Below, in pieces: positions 48,189 to 57,205 of a DNA stretch of 64,000 nt. The first letter of the stretch is position 1. Every line of letters starts with the position of its first letter. The notes beneath the pieces were generated by a model, which worked only from the letters and a program-made list of their open reading frames with translations, was not told the origin of the DNA and did not search any database. The DNA is from Micromonospora kangleipakensis. Lineage in GTDB: Bacteria > Actinomycetota > Actinomycetes > Mycobacteriales > Micromonosporaceae. The stretch spans positions 3,100,001 through 3,164,000 of the forward strand of contig NZ_SHLD01000001.1 of the NCBI RefSeq assembly GCF_004217615.1, given 5' to 3'. The position numbers and the translations under genes were made by a program.

Positions 48189-48329
48189 GAACTATTTAGC
48201 CCGCTTTCAGGGCTAGTTGTGGTGCATTCGCTGTCTTTAGCTCTTTAGATCCATTTTGCGCCGTTTGCCGCGCAGAGGCCGTAGCCCGGGGCACGGGGAT
48301 GCGGTACCGGGTCAGCGCCCAACTCCCGG

Positions 48330-48449
48330 TCACGTGCGCGCGGCGTAGAGTTCCGCGCCGCGAGGCATGGCCCGGTCGAGGATGGTTCGGACCACCTCGG
48401 CGACTTCCCGGCTGGCGCGGAACATCAGCCCGAGCCGGATGCGGCTCAT
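48330..48449 (-). CDS. Small ORF of 39 codons
   Basis: ATG 48449 opens a 39-residue frame, SRIRLGLMFRASREVAEVVR then TILDRAMPRGAELYAART. About 90% of third codon positions are G or C, as in real genes here, and the sequence is plausibly helical. The ribosome site is weak. It lies 40 bases downstream of ugd. It could be a small protein or the surviving end of a lost gene. No family is recognised. Confidence 0.35.
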   Translation of the reverse strand: MSRIRLGLMFRASREVAEVVRTILDRAMPRGAELYAART

Positions 48450-48488
48450 GCGACGAGATCACCCAACCGGCCCCCGGGTCGGGTGGGG

Positions 48489-49916
48489 TCAGGGTCGGCC
48501 CATGCCGCGGTACTCCCAGCCGGCCTGGATCCATAGTGCCGGGTCGAGGCAGTTGCGGCCGTCGATGATGCGGCGGTGGGTGACGAGTGTGCCGAGGGCG
48601 TGGGGGTCGGCGTTGCGGAAGTCGGCCCATTCGGTTAGGACGCAGACGAGGTCGGCGTCGCGGACGGCGTCGGTCATGGTGGGTGCGTAGGTGAGGTCGG
48701 GTTGTGCGCGGCGGGCGTTGTGCATGCCTTGGGGGTCGTAGACGTGCACGTATGCGCCGGCTTTGGCCAGCAGGGCGGCGACGGCCAGGGAGGGGGCGTC
48801 ACGCACGTCGTCGGAGTTGGGTTTGAATGTGGCGCCGAGTACGGCGATGCGGGTACCGGACAGATCGGGGCCAGCGGGGCCGCAGCGGCAGGCGAGCAGG
48901 TCGGCGGCGAGTTGCAGGACGCGGGTGCGCCGGCGTTGGTTGATCAGGTCGACTTCGTGGAGGAAGCGGAGGGCTTCGCCGGCGCCGAGTTCCTGGGCGC
49001 GGGCTTGGAAGGCACGGATGTCCTTGGGGAGGCAGCCTCCGCCGAAGCCGACGCCAGCTTGCAGGAAACGGTTGCCGATGCGGGGGTCGTAGCCGATGGC
49101 GCGGGCGAGTTGGGTGACGTCGCCACCGGCGACTTCACAGACCTCGGCCATGGCGTTGATGAACGAGACTTTGGTGGCGAGGAAGGCGTTGGCGGCGACT
49201 TTGACCAGCTCCGCGGTGGCGAAGTCGGTGACCACGACGGGGAGGTCGCGGTCTTCGGTGGCGGCCAGGTCGAGCACGCCCTTGTGGGCGGCGTAGAGCA
49301 TGCTGCTGGCCCACTCGCTGTTGACGCCGGCGACTATGCGATTGGGTCGCAGGACGTCTTCGACGGCGAAGCCTTCCTGGAGGAATTCAGGGCTCCAGGC
49401 CACCTCGACGCCCAGTTCGGCGGGGGCGTGTTTCCCGACGAGTTGTTCGACCCATTCGGCGGTGCCGACCGGCACGGTGGATTTCCCGACGATGAGCGCC
49501 TTGCGGGTCAGGTGCCGTGCCAGGCCGCTGACCACGGCTTCGATATAGGACAGGTCGGCGCCCATGCCGTCGACGCGTTGTGGGGTGCCCACGCAGATGA
49601 AGTGCACGTCGCCGAACTCGGCGGTCTGTGCCAGGTTGGTGCAGAACTTTAGCCGGCCGGCGGCAAGGTTGCGTTTGAGTAGTTCCTCCAGGCCGGGCTC
49701 ATGGAACGGCACCTCGCCATCGGTCAGTCTGGCGATCTTGTCGATGTCGACGTCGAAGCCGAGCACCTCGTAGCCCATCTCAGCGAAGCAGATCGCGTAC
49801 GTCGTGCCGAGGTATCCGGTGCCGAGGAAGGCCAACCGGGGACGCGGGGCACCCGACGGCGGGGTGACTGCCGCCCTATCGGGGTCGGCCAGCGGCGTGG
49901 GGCGCTGGTTGGTCAC
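48489..49916 (-). CDS. ugd: UDP-glucose 6-dehydrogenase
   Basis: It oxidises UDP-glucose to UDP-glucuronate (EC 1.1.1.22). The 475 residues show the NAD-binding start RLAFLGTGYLGTTYAICFAE, STVPVGTAEWV, SPEFLQEGFAVEDVLRPNRI, the catalytic Cys in GVGFGGGCLPKDIRAF, and VLGATFKPNSDDVRDAPSL in the UDP-binding domain. The first 25 residues are an extra polar tail. GTG 49916 has GGAGG upstream. It provides a uronic-acid donor for the exopolysaccharide made by this locus, and differs in its active-site form from the dehydrogenase at 16404. Confidence 0.94.
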   Translation of the reverse strand: MTNQRPTPLADPDRAAVTPPSGAPRPRLAFLGTGYLGTTYAICFAEMGYEVLGFDVDIDKIARLTDGEVPFHEPGLEELLKRNLAAGRLKFCTNLAQTAEFGDVHFICVGTPQRVDGMGADLSYIEAVVSGLARHLTRKALIVGKSTVPVGTAEWVEQLVGKHAPAELGVEVAWSPEFLQEGFAVEDVLRPNRIVAGVNSEWASSMLYAAHKGVLDLAATEDRDLPVVVTDFATAELVKVAANAFLATKVSFINAMAEVCEVAGGDVTQLARAIGYDPRIGNRFLQAGVGFGGGCLPKDIRAFQARAQELGAGEALRFLHEVDLINQRRRTRVLQLAADLLACRCGPAGPDLSGTRIAVLGATFKPNSDDVRDAPSLAVAALLAKAGAYVHVYDPQGMHNARRAQPDLTYAPTMTDAVRDADLVCVLTEWADFRNADPHALGTLVTHRRIIDGRNCLDPALWIQAGWEYRGMGRP

Positions 49917-50731
49917 GGTCAGGCCTCCGTGGCAGGCGTTGTTGGGTCCGCGCCCCAGTGATGTGCTGGGCGTACGGCTGTGGTGGTTGATATCTGAGGC
50001 TCCAATGAGGTGCGCTTCGGCTGATCTGGTAGCGACAGAACTGCACTTCCGTCCTGGGCAGAGGTCCTAGCGCAGGGCCTTCGATGAGTCGGCCGCTGTC
50101 GGGTACGACGCTCAGCGGGCCGCGATGCTGTTCCGCACCGCTCTGCGCGCCGGTCGCCGGTCGCCGTCAACCGCATCGAGCAGCACCCGTTCGAGGCGGC
50201 GGAACTGGAAGTCGGTCAGCTGCATCTGCGCTCCCTGTGAGCTCTCTCGTGGCTACGTTCACCCGGCGGTGCGCCACGTTGGGCCTTCCGAACCGCGGGG
50301 GCCTGGCCGAACGTGGGCAATACATGCTTAGCCACCGCGATCAGGATAAGACGCTTGTTTCACGTTTTTCGGTTGAAAGTCCACCACGGAGACCGGCCGT
50401 GACGGTGGCTCCCGCGGTGCGAGCGGACCCCCGGCCGCCGGAACGCAATGGGCTGCACGTCTTCGCCGCGGCATCGCGTGGGATCCCGGGCTCCGATGCG
50501 TTGCGGCTCTTGCGCGCCGATTTCAAATTTCCTATGGGCAGGGCGGCCGCGTGTCCCAGTGCTGATTCGGTCGTTGACCGAGGTGCAGCCGTGGGGGGAG
50601 CCCGGCCCGGCTGCCTTTACGTCCGTAGACGCCGCGAGTCCTGTGCGACTCCCGGCCGCCGATGTCGCTGGCGGCCGAACCCCGCCCCGTCGCCACCGCG
50701 ATGGGGCGTCTGTCGAGAGAGTGGTAGTTAC
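49917..50731. other. 815-base stretch without a large gene
   Basis: It separates the divergent ugd and GT4 genes. It contains a 37-codon minus-strand ORF (50112-50225) and an A/T-richer patch near 50310-50380 that may hold promoters. The remaining open frames lack ribosome sites and natural codon use. It may be eroded sequence. Confidence 0.5.
50112..50225 (-). CDS. Small ORF of 37 codons
   Basis: ATG 50225 with AGGGAG nine bases upstream opens a 37-residue frame: QLTDFQFRRLERVLLDAVDG followed by an Arg/Ala-rich end. The good ribosome site is the main support. It may be a small protein or the start of a lost gene. Confidence 0.35.
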   Translation of the reverse strand: MQLTDFQFRRLERVLLDAVDGDRRPARRAVRNSIAAR

Positions 50732-52024
50732 GTGATTCTGGACCGCACACTGGGGGCGTCCCAGGGACGGGGGACGGCGCCGCAGCGGCGACGTGTGGCC
50801 CTCGTCACATCTGGTTTCCGTACTGGGGGCGGGGTACCCGCCGTCGCCCGGTGGCTGGCCGCCAACCTCGCGGCGACCGGTGCGTACGTGGTCGACATCC
50901 ACGACCTGGCGACCTCCAGCCGTGATCCGTCGAGTCGCCGCCTGCTGGCCCCGACGTCCTGGACGCGGTCGAGCCTGTTGAGGCTGGACGTCGAGGACCC
51001 CGCGGTGCGCCACTGGGGCGCGAACGCCGTCGAGGTGGAGGCCATGCGCTACCGGCCCCGACGTGAGCTGACCGGCGCGCTGCGCGGCTACGACCTGGTC
51101 CAGGTGGTCTCCGGCTCACCGGCCTTGGCGGCCGCCGCGTTGCCCGCCGGAGTTCCGGTCGCGATGCAAGTGGCGAGTCCAGTCGGTTGGGAGCGCGCAT
51201 CCCGCCTGGCCGCCTGGCCCATGCCGGTGCGCCGCTGGCGTCAGCTCATGACCAGCGTCACCACCCGGATCGAGCGAGTGGCGTTGCGTGCTGCCGACGC
51301 CGTGCTCGTCGAGAACGCCGCGATGCTGGATTACGTGATGTCACTTGGGCAGCGGCACGTGGTCAAGGCACCGCCGGGGGTGGACACCGACAGGTTCTCG
51401 CCGGCGCCGTCCGGCTGGCGTGGCGACGGCCACCTGCTGTCTGTGTGCCGGTTGGGCGAGCCACGCAAGGGCCTCGACCTGATGATCCGCGCCTACGCGC
51501 GCATGGTGGCGGCGGACGCCGCTGTCCCACCCCTGGTGCTCGCCGGCCGGGGCACTCCGGCGCCGATCATCCACGCCCTGGTGCGGCAACTCGGGCTGGA
51601 GTCCCGGGTCACCGTCCGTTCCGACGTCGCCCTCACCGAACTGGTCGAGTTGTACCGGACCGCCTCGGTCTTTCTCCAGACGTCCCATGAGGAGGGCCTG
51701 GGCATATCGGTGTTGGAGGCGATGGCGTGCGGCCTCCCGGTGGTATCGACCGACACCCACGGTGCCCGGGAGACGATCGTCGACGGGGTCACCGGCTGGC
51801 TCGTGCCGCTGGCCAAGCTCGACGACGTGCCGGATCTGTTCGCTGAGCGGGTCCTGGCCGTGCTGGCCGGGCAGGGGCGGGAGTTGGGCATCAACGGCCG
51901 GAGCCGGTGCGTGGCGCAGTTCTCCTCCCGGGCCGCCATCGATCGGTTCATCGCCGTCTACGACGGGCTGCTCGGGCCGTCGTCAACCACGCCGCTTCCG
52001 GCCGGGCACGGACGGCAGGACTGA
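50732..52024 (+). CDS. GT4 glycosyltransferase
   Basis: A 430-residue GT-B enzyme. The N-terminal domain has RVALVTSGFRTGGGVPAVAR and YDLVQVVSGSPALAAAALPA. The donor domain starts LLSVCRLGEPRKGLDLMIRA and carries the motif EEGLGISVLEAMACGLPVVS. GTG 50732 is a moderate choice with GAGAGAG upstream; a later start near 50795 would still keep the fold. Its stop is one base before the start of the polymerase-like gene, so the two are probably co-translated. Confidence 0.85.
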   Translation: MILDRTLGASQGRGTAPQRRRVALVTSGFRTGGGVPAVARWLAANLAATGAYVVDIHDLATSSRDPSSRRLLAPTSWTRSSLLRLDVEDPAVRHWGANAVEVEAMRYRPRRELTGALRGYDLVQVVSGSPALAAAALPAGVPVAMQVASPVGWERASRLAAWPMPVRRWRQLMTSVTTRIERVALRAADAVLVENAAMLDYVMSLGQRHVVKAPPGVDTDRFSPAPSGWRGDGHLLSVCRLGEPRKGLDLMIRAYARMVAADAAVPPLVLAGRGTPAPIIHALVRQLGLESRVTVRSDVALTELVELYRTASVFLQTSHEEGLGISVLEAMACGLPVVSTDTHGARETIVDGVTGWLVPLAKLDDVPDLFAERVLAVLAGQGRELGINGRSRCVAQFSSRAAIDRFIAVYDGLLGPSSTTPLPAGHGRQD

Positions 52025-52025
52025 G

Positions 52026-53276
52026 ATGACCGAACCGGCCACGACGGCCACGGTGACCAAGTCCCAGTCAATGCTGCTCGCGCTGCTGCAGCGCTATCCA
52101 GTCACCACGCTGCTCCTGGCGCCCTATGCCGTTCTGATCGTTCCGATGGCAGTGATCAACCACAACCCCGAGACCGGGTTCATCCTGGGGCTGCTGGCGC
52201 TGGCGATGGCGGGTGCGACACTGGTGGAGACCGCGGCGCTGCTGATCTGGCGCCGGAAGACCTGGCGTCAGGAAACAATCTCCACCCGGACGGACCATCC
52301 GAAAATCTTTCTGATCGCCCGGCTGGTCGCGATCGGCAGCATGATCGCCGATGTCGCCGGGACGATGGCTGGGCGGGGCACCATCTTCACTCAGGTGTCC
52401 GGCACGGTCGCGGCGTCCCCCGTGGCCAGCGCCAGCGCGCTCGTGGCGGGCTGGAAGTACGTCGCGTTCGCGCTGCTCCTATCCAGTGTCCTGACCGGAC
52501 GCGCCCGTCGCGGAGCCTTCTACCGCTGGACGCTGGCGCTCATCGGAGTGCAGGTCTGCCTGGTGTTCGTCACCGCGATATCGGCGCCGCTCATCGGCTA
52601 CCTGACGTTCGTCTTCGCCGCGGGGTTGATACTTGGTGCCATCAGGTTTCGCTACGTCGTCGTGGCCGTGGCGGTGCTCTTCCTCGTTTGGCCGACGATC
52701 TTCAACGCTCGGAACGAGGTCCGGGTCGCGAACGGCATCGTTGTTTCCAACAACTCCGCCACCGACCGGCTGCGGTTCGATACCCAGCTCACCCGGGCCA
52801 GCGGCTTCGAGGTTCCCGTTGACGTCGGTCAGCCAGGAATTGCAGACTTTCCCCGGTACGGCTTCGTGCCGAGGATCGTGGACCGGGAGCGGCCACTCAT
52901 CTCCACCGGAGCGAAGATCAATCAATATCTCGGTGGCAGCGCCACGTCCTCATTCAACTTCCTCACGCTGGGGACCGTGTATTTCCTCGACGGACCGGTC
53001 GGGGTCGTCATTTACTATGGGTTATGGGCACTTGTGGTCGCCAGCCTGCTTTGGGTGGGACGAGGACCGGGACCCGTCCGGCTCTGTCTATTGTGCCTGG
53101 TCATCGCCGGTCCCATGGTCTGGGTAAGTACCTACCCCGACACGGTGATCGGGCTGCTGCAGCACACCGTATCGGCATTCCCCGTGTTCTTGGCGATCAT
53201 GCTGTCCAAACGCGAGAAGAAAACAGGGCGACATCCAGCACCCGCACTCGATCCGCACCTGGCACTTCGCGTCTGA
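52026..53276 (+). CDS. Wzy-like oligosaccharide repeat-unit polymerase
   Basis: A 416-residue integral membrane protein with about nine or ten helices, beginning TTLLLAPYAVLIVPMAVINH. A large polar loop lies between helices in the second half (about 225-320) and contains RERPLISTGAKINQYLGGSA. This topology is typical of Wzy/EpsG-type polymerases, which join lipid-linked repeat units outside the membrane; sequence identity in the family is low, so the call rests on topology and context. Its ATG is one base after the GT4 stop. Third positions are slightly less GC-rich than in housekeeping genes. Confidence 0.7.
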   Translation: MTEPATTATVTKSQSMLLALLQRYPVTTLLLAPYAVLIVPMAVINHNPETGFILGLLALAMAGATLVETAALLIWRRKTWRQETISTRTDHPKIFLIARLVAIGSMIADVAGTMAGRGTIFTQVSGTVAASPVASASALVAGWKYVAFALLLSSVLTGRARRGAFYRWTLALIGVQVCLVFVTAISAPLIGYLTFVFAAGLILGAIRFRYVVVAVAVLFLVWPTIFNARNEVRVANGIVVSNNSATDRLRFDTQLTRASGFEVPVDVGQPGIADFPRYGFVPRIVDRERPLISTGAKINQYLGGSATSSFNFLTLGTVYFLDGPVGVVIYYGLWALVVASLLWVGRGPGPVRLCLLCLVIAGPMVWVSTYPDTVIGLLQHTVSAFPVFLAIMLSKREKKTGRHPAPALDPHLALRV

Positions 53277-53500
53277 CATCGCCGACCGGATCCGAGATGC
53301 CAGTGGTGCCGGATCGCCAATCGCGATTGAGATTGATGATCGGCATGCCGTACGCCCGGGCCTCAGCGAGCGGATAGCCGAACGCCTCGACGGCCGAGGG
53401 GTAGAAGATCGCCGATGCGGTCAGCCATTCGTCGATGTCGAGTACGTCGACCGCCGCAGCCTCGGCCTGGACCTGCCAATTCTCGTTGAGACGGTGTTCG
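53262..53500 (-). pseudogene. C-terminal fragment of a GT4 glycosyltransferase
   Basis: The minus strand reads DVLDIDEWLTASAIFYPSAV, then EAFGYPLAEARAYGMPIINL, the Glu-x7-Glu donor motif and following helix of GT4 enzymes. No upstream domain or start is present, and the frame runs past the expected end into the antisense of the polymerase gene. It is a relic lying between the polymerase and the downstream epimerase. Confidence 0.6.
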
Positions 53501-53603
53501 TCGTGCTGCGGCGCGAAGGAATCAGCGCGCCGGGCAGCGCACCGAGTTCCAGGGCACCTACCGTCGGTGCAGGTCGGGCCGCCGGACCGTGGGGATGGGC
53601 TGG

Positions 53604-54686
53604 CTACCTGAGTACACCCGCGATGATCTCCGCGATGCGCTCGCCGGCCTTGCCGTCCCACAACGGCGGGGTACGCCACGTAGCGGGCCGCCCCGCATCC
53701 AGCGTGGTTGCCACGGCCTCGGCAAGCGCCGCCCGGGTGACGAGGCGGTTGGTGCCGTGGGTGATCGTGACCGGGCGCTCGGTGTTGGGCCGCAGCGTCA
53801 GGCACGGCACCCCGAGCATTGTCGCCTCCTCCTGTACGCCGCCGGAGTCGGTGACGACGACCGCCGCGCCGCGTACCAGGCTGACGAACTCGATGTAGCC
53901 CAGCGGCTCGACCACGCGCAGCGCGCGATGCGAGTGCAGGCCCGCGTTCTCGAGGTGGTGCCGGCCGCGCGGGTGCAGCGGCAGGACGACCGGGAGCTGG
54001 TCGGCCACCGCGTGCATCGCCTTGACCAGGTCGATCACGCCGGCGGGATCGTCGACGTTGGCCGGCCGGTGCAGCGTCGCCACGATGTAGCGGTCGGGCA
54101 GCGAGAGCGCGGCGCGGATACCGGCGACGTCGAAGCGGTCGAGGTTGTCCAGGAGCGTGTCGATCATCGGGTTGCCGACGAAGTGGATCTTGTCTGCCGC
54201 GATCCCCTCGTTGCCGAGATGTGCCACGGCGTCGGCACTTGTCGCGAGCAGCAGGTCGGACAGGTGGTCGACGACGATGCGGTTGATCTCTTCGGGCATC
54301 GACCGGTCGAAGCTGCGCAGGCCGGCCTCGACGTGCGCGACGGGGATCCCCAGCTTTGTCGCGACGAGGGCGGCGGCGAGCGCGGAGTTGACGTCGCCAT
54401 AGACGACCGTGAGCGCCGGGCGGGTCGCGGTCATCAGTTCGTCCAGGCCGGCCATGATGCCCGCGGTCTGGCACGCGTGGCTTCCCGATCCCACGCCGAG
54501 GTTGATGTCGGGCTCGGGCAGGCGCAGCTGGCGGAAGAAGACCGCCGACATCCGCTCGTCGTAGTGCTGTCCGGTGTGGACGAGCAGCTGCCGGAGACCG
54601 GGACGGTCGAGCGCCCGGATCACCGGCGCTGCCTTGGGGAAGTTCGGGCGCGCGCCCGCGACGTGCAGGACAACGGCGGCTGACAT
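53604..54686 (-). CDS. wecB: UDP-N-acetylglucosamine 2-epimerase, second copy
   Basis: A 360-residue non-hydrolysing epimerase giving UDP-ManNAc (EC 5.1.3.14). Landmarks: AGARPNFPKAAPVIRAL, HTGQHYDERM, VYGDVNSALAAALVATKLGI, HVEAGLRSFDRSMPEEINR, ATLHRPANVDDP, and TDSGGVQEEATMLGVPCLTL. It differs clearly from the copy at 5437 (for example ARPNFPK versus ARPQLVK), so it is a separate lineage rather than a recent duplicate. ATG 54686 has GAGGAG upstream. It diverges from the fused oxidoreductase over a region with a strong palindrome. Confidence 0.93.
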   Translation of the reverse strand: MSAAVVLHVAGARPNFPKAAPVIRALDRPGLRQLLVHTGQHYDERMSAVFFRQLRLPEPDINLGVGSGSHACQTAGIMAGLDELMTATRPALTVVYGDVNSALAAALVATKLGIPVAHVEAGLRSFDRSMPEEINRIVVDHLSDLLLATSADAVAHLGNEGIAADKIHFVGNPMIDTLLDNLDRFDVAGIRAALSLPDRYIVATLHRPANVDDPAGVIDLVKAMHAVADQLPVVLPLHPRGRHHLENAGLHSHRALRVVEPLGYIEFVSLVRGAAVVVTDSGGVQEEATMLGVPCLTLRPNTERPVTITHGTNRLVTRAALAEAVATTLDAGRPATWRTPPLWDGKAGERIAEIIAGVLR

Positions 54687-54725
54687 GTGTCTCCTCGTGG
54701 CACTCTGGGTTGACCAGCTGGGCAA

Positions 54726-54740
54726 TGTACTAATAGTACA
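54726..54740. promoter_or_regulatory. 15-bp palindrome, possible operator
   Basis: TGTACTAATAGTACA is a perfect inverted repeat (7-bp arms, one central base), 40 bases upstream of the epimerase start in the divergent, A/T-rich control region. Confidence 0.5.
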
Positions 54741-54742
54741 AG

Positions 54743-54769
54743 TTAATCCCTCCGATCCTTTTAATCCCT
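54743..54769. repeat. Direct repeat TTAATCCCT, two copies
   Basis: TTAATCCCT occurs at 54743-54751 and 54761-54769, 18 bases apart start to start, beside the palindrome in the same divergent control region. Such spacing could place two protein sites on nearly the same DNA face. Confidence 0.4.
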
Positions 54770-54866
54770 TACAATCGTGATTGACCGGTACGCCGGCGGC
54801 GCAGCGACCGCCCTGCTGCGCCGCCAGCCGCATACCCGACGTTCTCCACGAAGGCAGGCACGCCCA

Positions 54867-57035
54867 GTGAAGCAAGTTGTCCAGTCGGTATCCGGCGGCG
54901 AGTTGAAGGTCGCCGAGGTACCGCAGCCCGAGCCCGGCGCCACCGAGGTGCTCGTCGCCACGCGCAGGTCCCTGCTGTCAGCGGGCACCGAGCGCGCCGT
55001 GCGTGAGCTTGCCTCGGCGAGCCTGCTGCGCAAGGCCCGAGCGCGGCCGGATCTGGTCCGCCAGGTCGTGAGCAAGGCGCGGACCGAGGGCGTCCGCTCG
55101 ACGCTCGCCGCCGTGCGCAACCGGCTCGACGAGGACATGCCGCTCGGGTACAGCGCCTCGGGTGTCGTCGTCGCCGCCGGTGCCGCGACCGATGGCATTC
55201 GGCCGGGGATGCGCGTGGCCACGGCATCGGCGGGGCACGCCGAATATCAGGCAGTGCCCGGTCTGCTCGCGGTGCCAGTCCCCGAGGCGGTATCGGACCA
55301 GGCTGCCGCCTTCGGCGCGGTCGCGGCCATCGCGCTGCAAGGACTGCGGCAGGCCGAGGTGGGTGTGGGCGGCTCCGTCGCGGTCCTTGGCCTCGGCCTC
55401 GTCGGGCAACTGACGGTACGCCTGGCGCTCGCCTCGGGTCTCAACGTCATCGGCATCGACCTACGTGACTGGACGGCGGAACTGGCCCGAAGGGCCGGCG
55501 CGGTCGGTCTGGTCGAGGCCGGCGCGCCGACCACGGAAGAGATTCTTGAGATCACCCGTGGCCGCGGCGTCGACGCGATCCTGATCGCGGCGGCAACGCG
55601 GTCGTCGGAGCCGGTCGCGCGGGCTACCGAGATCGCCCGCGATCGCGGCCGGCTGGTCGTCGTCGGTGACGTAGGGCTGGAGCTCGACCGCAGGAAGTTC
55701 TACGAGCGGGAACTGGATCTTCGGTTCGCGCGCAGCTACGGCCCCGGCCGCTACGACCGCACCTACGAGGAATGGGGCGTCGACTATCCGATCGGCCACG
55801 TGCGTTGGACGGCACGGCGCAACATCGAGGCGTACCTCGACCTGGTGGCCAGTGGCAGGGTCACGGTCGATGACCTGGTCACGCATGTCTTTCCGGTGGA
55901 GCAGGCCACGGCGGCATACGACGTGCTGGACTCCGACCCACGCTCGCTCGCGGTGCAGCTCAGCTATGCGGCCCCGGCGCAGCCGTCCCGCAACGCGATC
56001 ACGATCCGGCCGCGCCGCAGCTCGCCGCGGCTGCGGGCGGGGCTGATCGGCGCCGGGAACTACGCCAAGGCGACGTTCCTGCCCGCGCTCAAAGCGGCCG
56101 GCTGGGCGGACGATCTCGTCGCCGTCACCTCCGCCAAGGGCCTGTCAGCGCAACACCTCGCGCAGCGCAACGACATCGCCGTCGTGGTACCGACCGTCGA
56201 GGACCTGCTTGCCCGCGATGACATCGACGTGGTGTTCATCCTCAGCCGCCACGACTCTCACGCCCGCCTGGCGGTGCAGGCGCTCGACGCCGGCAAGCAC
56301 GTGTTCGTCGAGAAGCCACTCGCGTTGAGCCAGGGCGAGCTCGACGAGCTCACGGCCGCCTATGACCGCAACTCGGGCCACCTGTTCGCCGGCTTCAACC
56401 GCCGGCACGCGCCCATGGTGGTACGCGCGAGGGAGGCCCTGGCGACCGGATCCGGGCCGCTGACCGTCGCCTACCGGATCAACGCCGGGTCGCTACCCCA
56501 CTCGCACTGGTACTACGACCGGCGCCAGGGCGGCCGCGTCTGCGGCGAGGTGTGCCACTTCATCGATCTCGCGTCATGGCTGGTTGGCGAGCAGCCGAGC
56601 GTCGTTCACGCACACGGCAGCGGGCGCGGCGAAACGGCGCTGGAAGAGGACGTGAGCGTGCTGCTCGGGTACGCCGACGGGTCCACGGCGACGATCACGT
56701 ATTGCACGCGCGGGCACCGGCGTACCCCCAAGGAACGCGTGGAGGTCCTCGGCCGCGGACACACGGTGGTGATCGACGACTTCCGGCGCCTGGAGATCGA
56801 CGGCTCGGAGGTGAAGCGGGTACCCGCGGGCAAGGGACACCATGACCTGCTCGCCCACCTGCGCTCGGCGATCTCAGGGGGCGCGCCCGATAGACCGGGC
56901 CTCGAAGCATCGTTCGGTACGACGAAGGCCGCGCTGTCGGTGGTCGCCGCCTTGGCCGGCATCCAGGTGAACCCGTCGCGCCTGCTGACGCAGGTGGACC
57001 CGGCGACCGCCGTGGACGCCGGGTTCAGCTCATGA
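54867..57035 (+). CDS. Bi-domain oxidoreductase: MDR dehydrogenase fused to Gfo/Idh/MocA
   Basis: A 722-residue fusion. Residues 1-370 are a medium-chain (alcohol dehydrogenase-like) NAD(P) domain with MPLGYSASGVVVAAGAATDG and SVAVLGLGLVGQLTVRLALA. It lacks an obvious structural-zinc cysteine cluster. Residues 385-722 are a Gfo/Idh/MocA domain with RAGLIGAGNYAKATFLPALK, the catalytic-Lys motif VFVEKPLAL and GEVCHFIDLASWLVGEQP. Such fusions occur in polysaccharide loci, often beside heparinase-like proteins, and probably act on a nucleotide-linked or free sugar acid; no heparinase gene is here. GTG 54867 has AAGGCAGG upstream. Confidence 0.87.
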   Translation: MKQVVQSVSGGELKVAEVPQPEPGATEVLVATRRSLLSAGTERAVRELASASLLRKARARPDLVRQVVSKARTEGVRSTLAAVRNRLDEDMPLGYSASGVVVAAGAATDGIRPGMRVATASAGHAEYQAVPGLLAVPVPEAVSDQAAAFGAVAAIALQGLRQAEVGVGGSVAVLGLGLVGQLTVRLALASGLNVIGIDLRDWTAELARRAGAVGLVEAGAPTTEEILEITRGRGVDAILIAAATRSSEPVARATEIARDRGRLVVVGDVGLELDRRKFYERELDLRFARSYGPGRYDRTYEEWGVDYPIGHVRWTARRNIEAYLDLVASGRVTVDDLVTHVFPVEQATAAYDVLDSDPRSLAVQLSYAAPAQPSRNAITIRPRRSSPRLRAGLIGAGNYAKATFLPALKAAGWADDLVAVTSAKGLSAQHLAQRNDIAVVVPTVEDLLARDDIDVVFILSRHDSHARLAVQALDAGKHVFVEKPLALSQGELDELTAAYDRNSGHLFAGFNRRHAPMVVRAREALATGSGPLTVAYRINAGSLPHSHWYYDRRQGGRVCGEVCHFIDLASWLVGEQPSVVHAHGSGRGETALEEDVSVLLGYADGSTATITYCTRGHRRTPKERVEVLGRGHTVVIDDFRRLEIDGSEVKRVPAGKGHHDLLAHLRSAISGGAPDRPGLEASFGTTKAALSVVAALAGIQVNPSRLLTQVDPATAVDAGFSS

Positions 57036-57205
57036 ACGCGCAAGCGCGGCTGACTCAAGCTGCGCGAGGACAGGCGGGTTCGGCGGAAGTGGATGACCGC
57101 CAAGCCTGCACACGAATGCAACTGTTTGCGTGGCACAAAGGCGAGCTGTGCAGGAGTGGATCTCAGCTCACCTGCACGACTTAGTCGAACCAACAAGGAT
57201 GTGTT

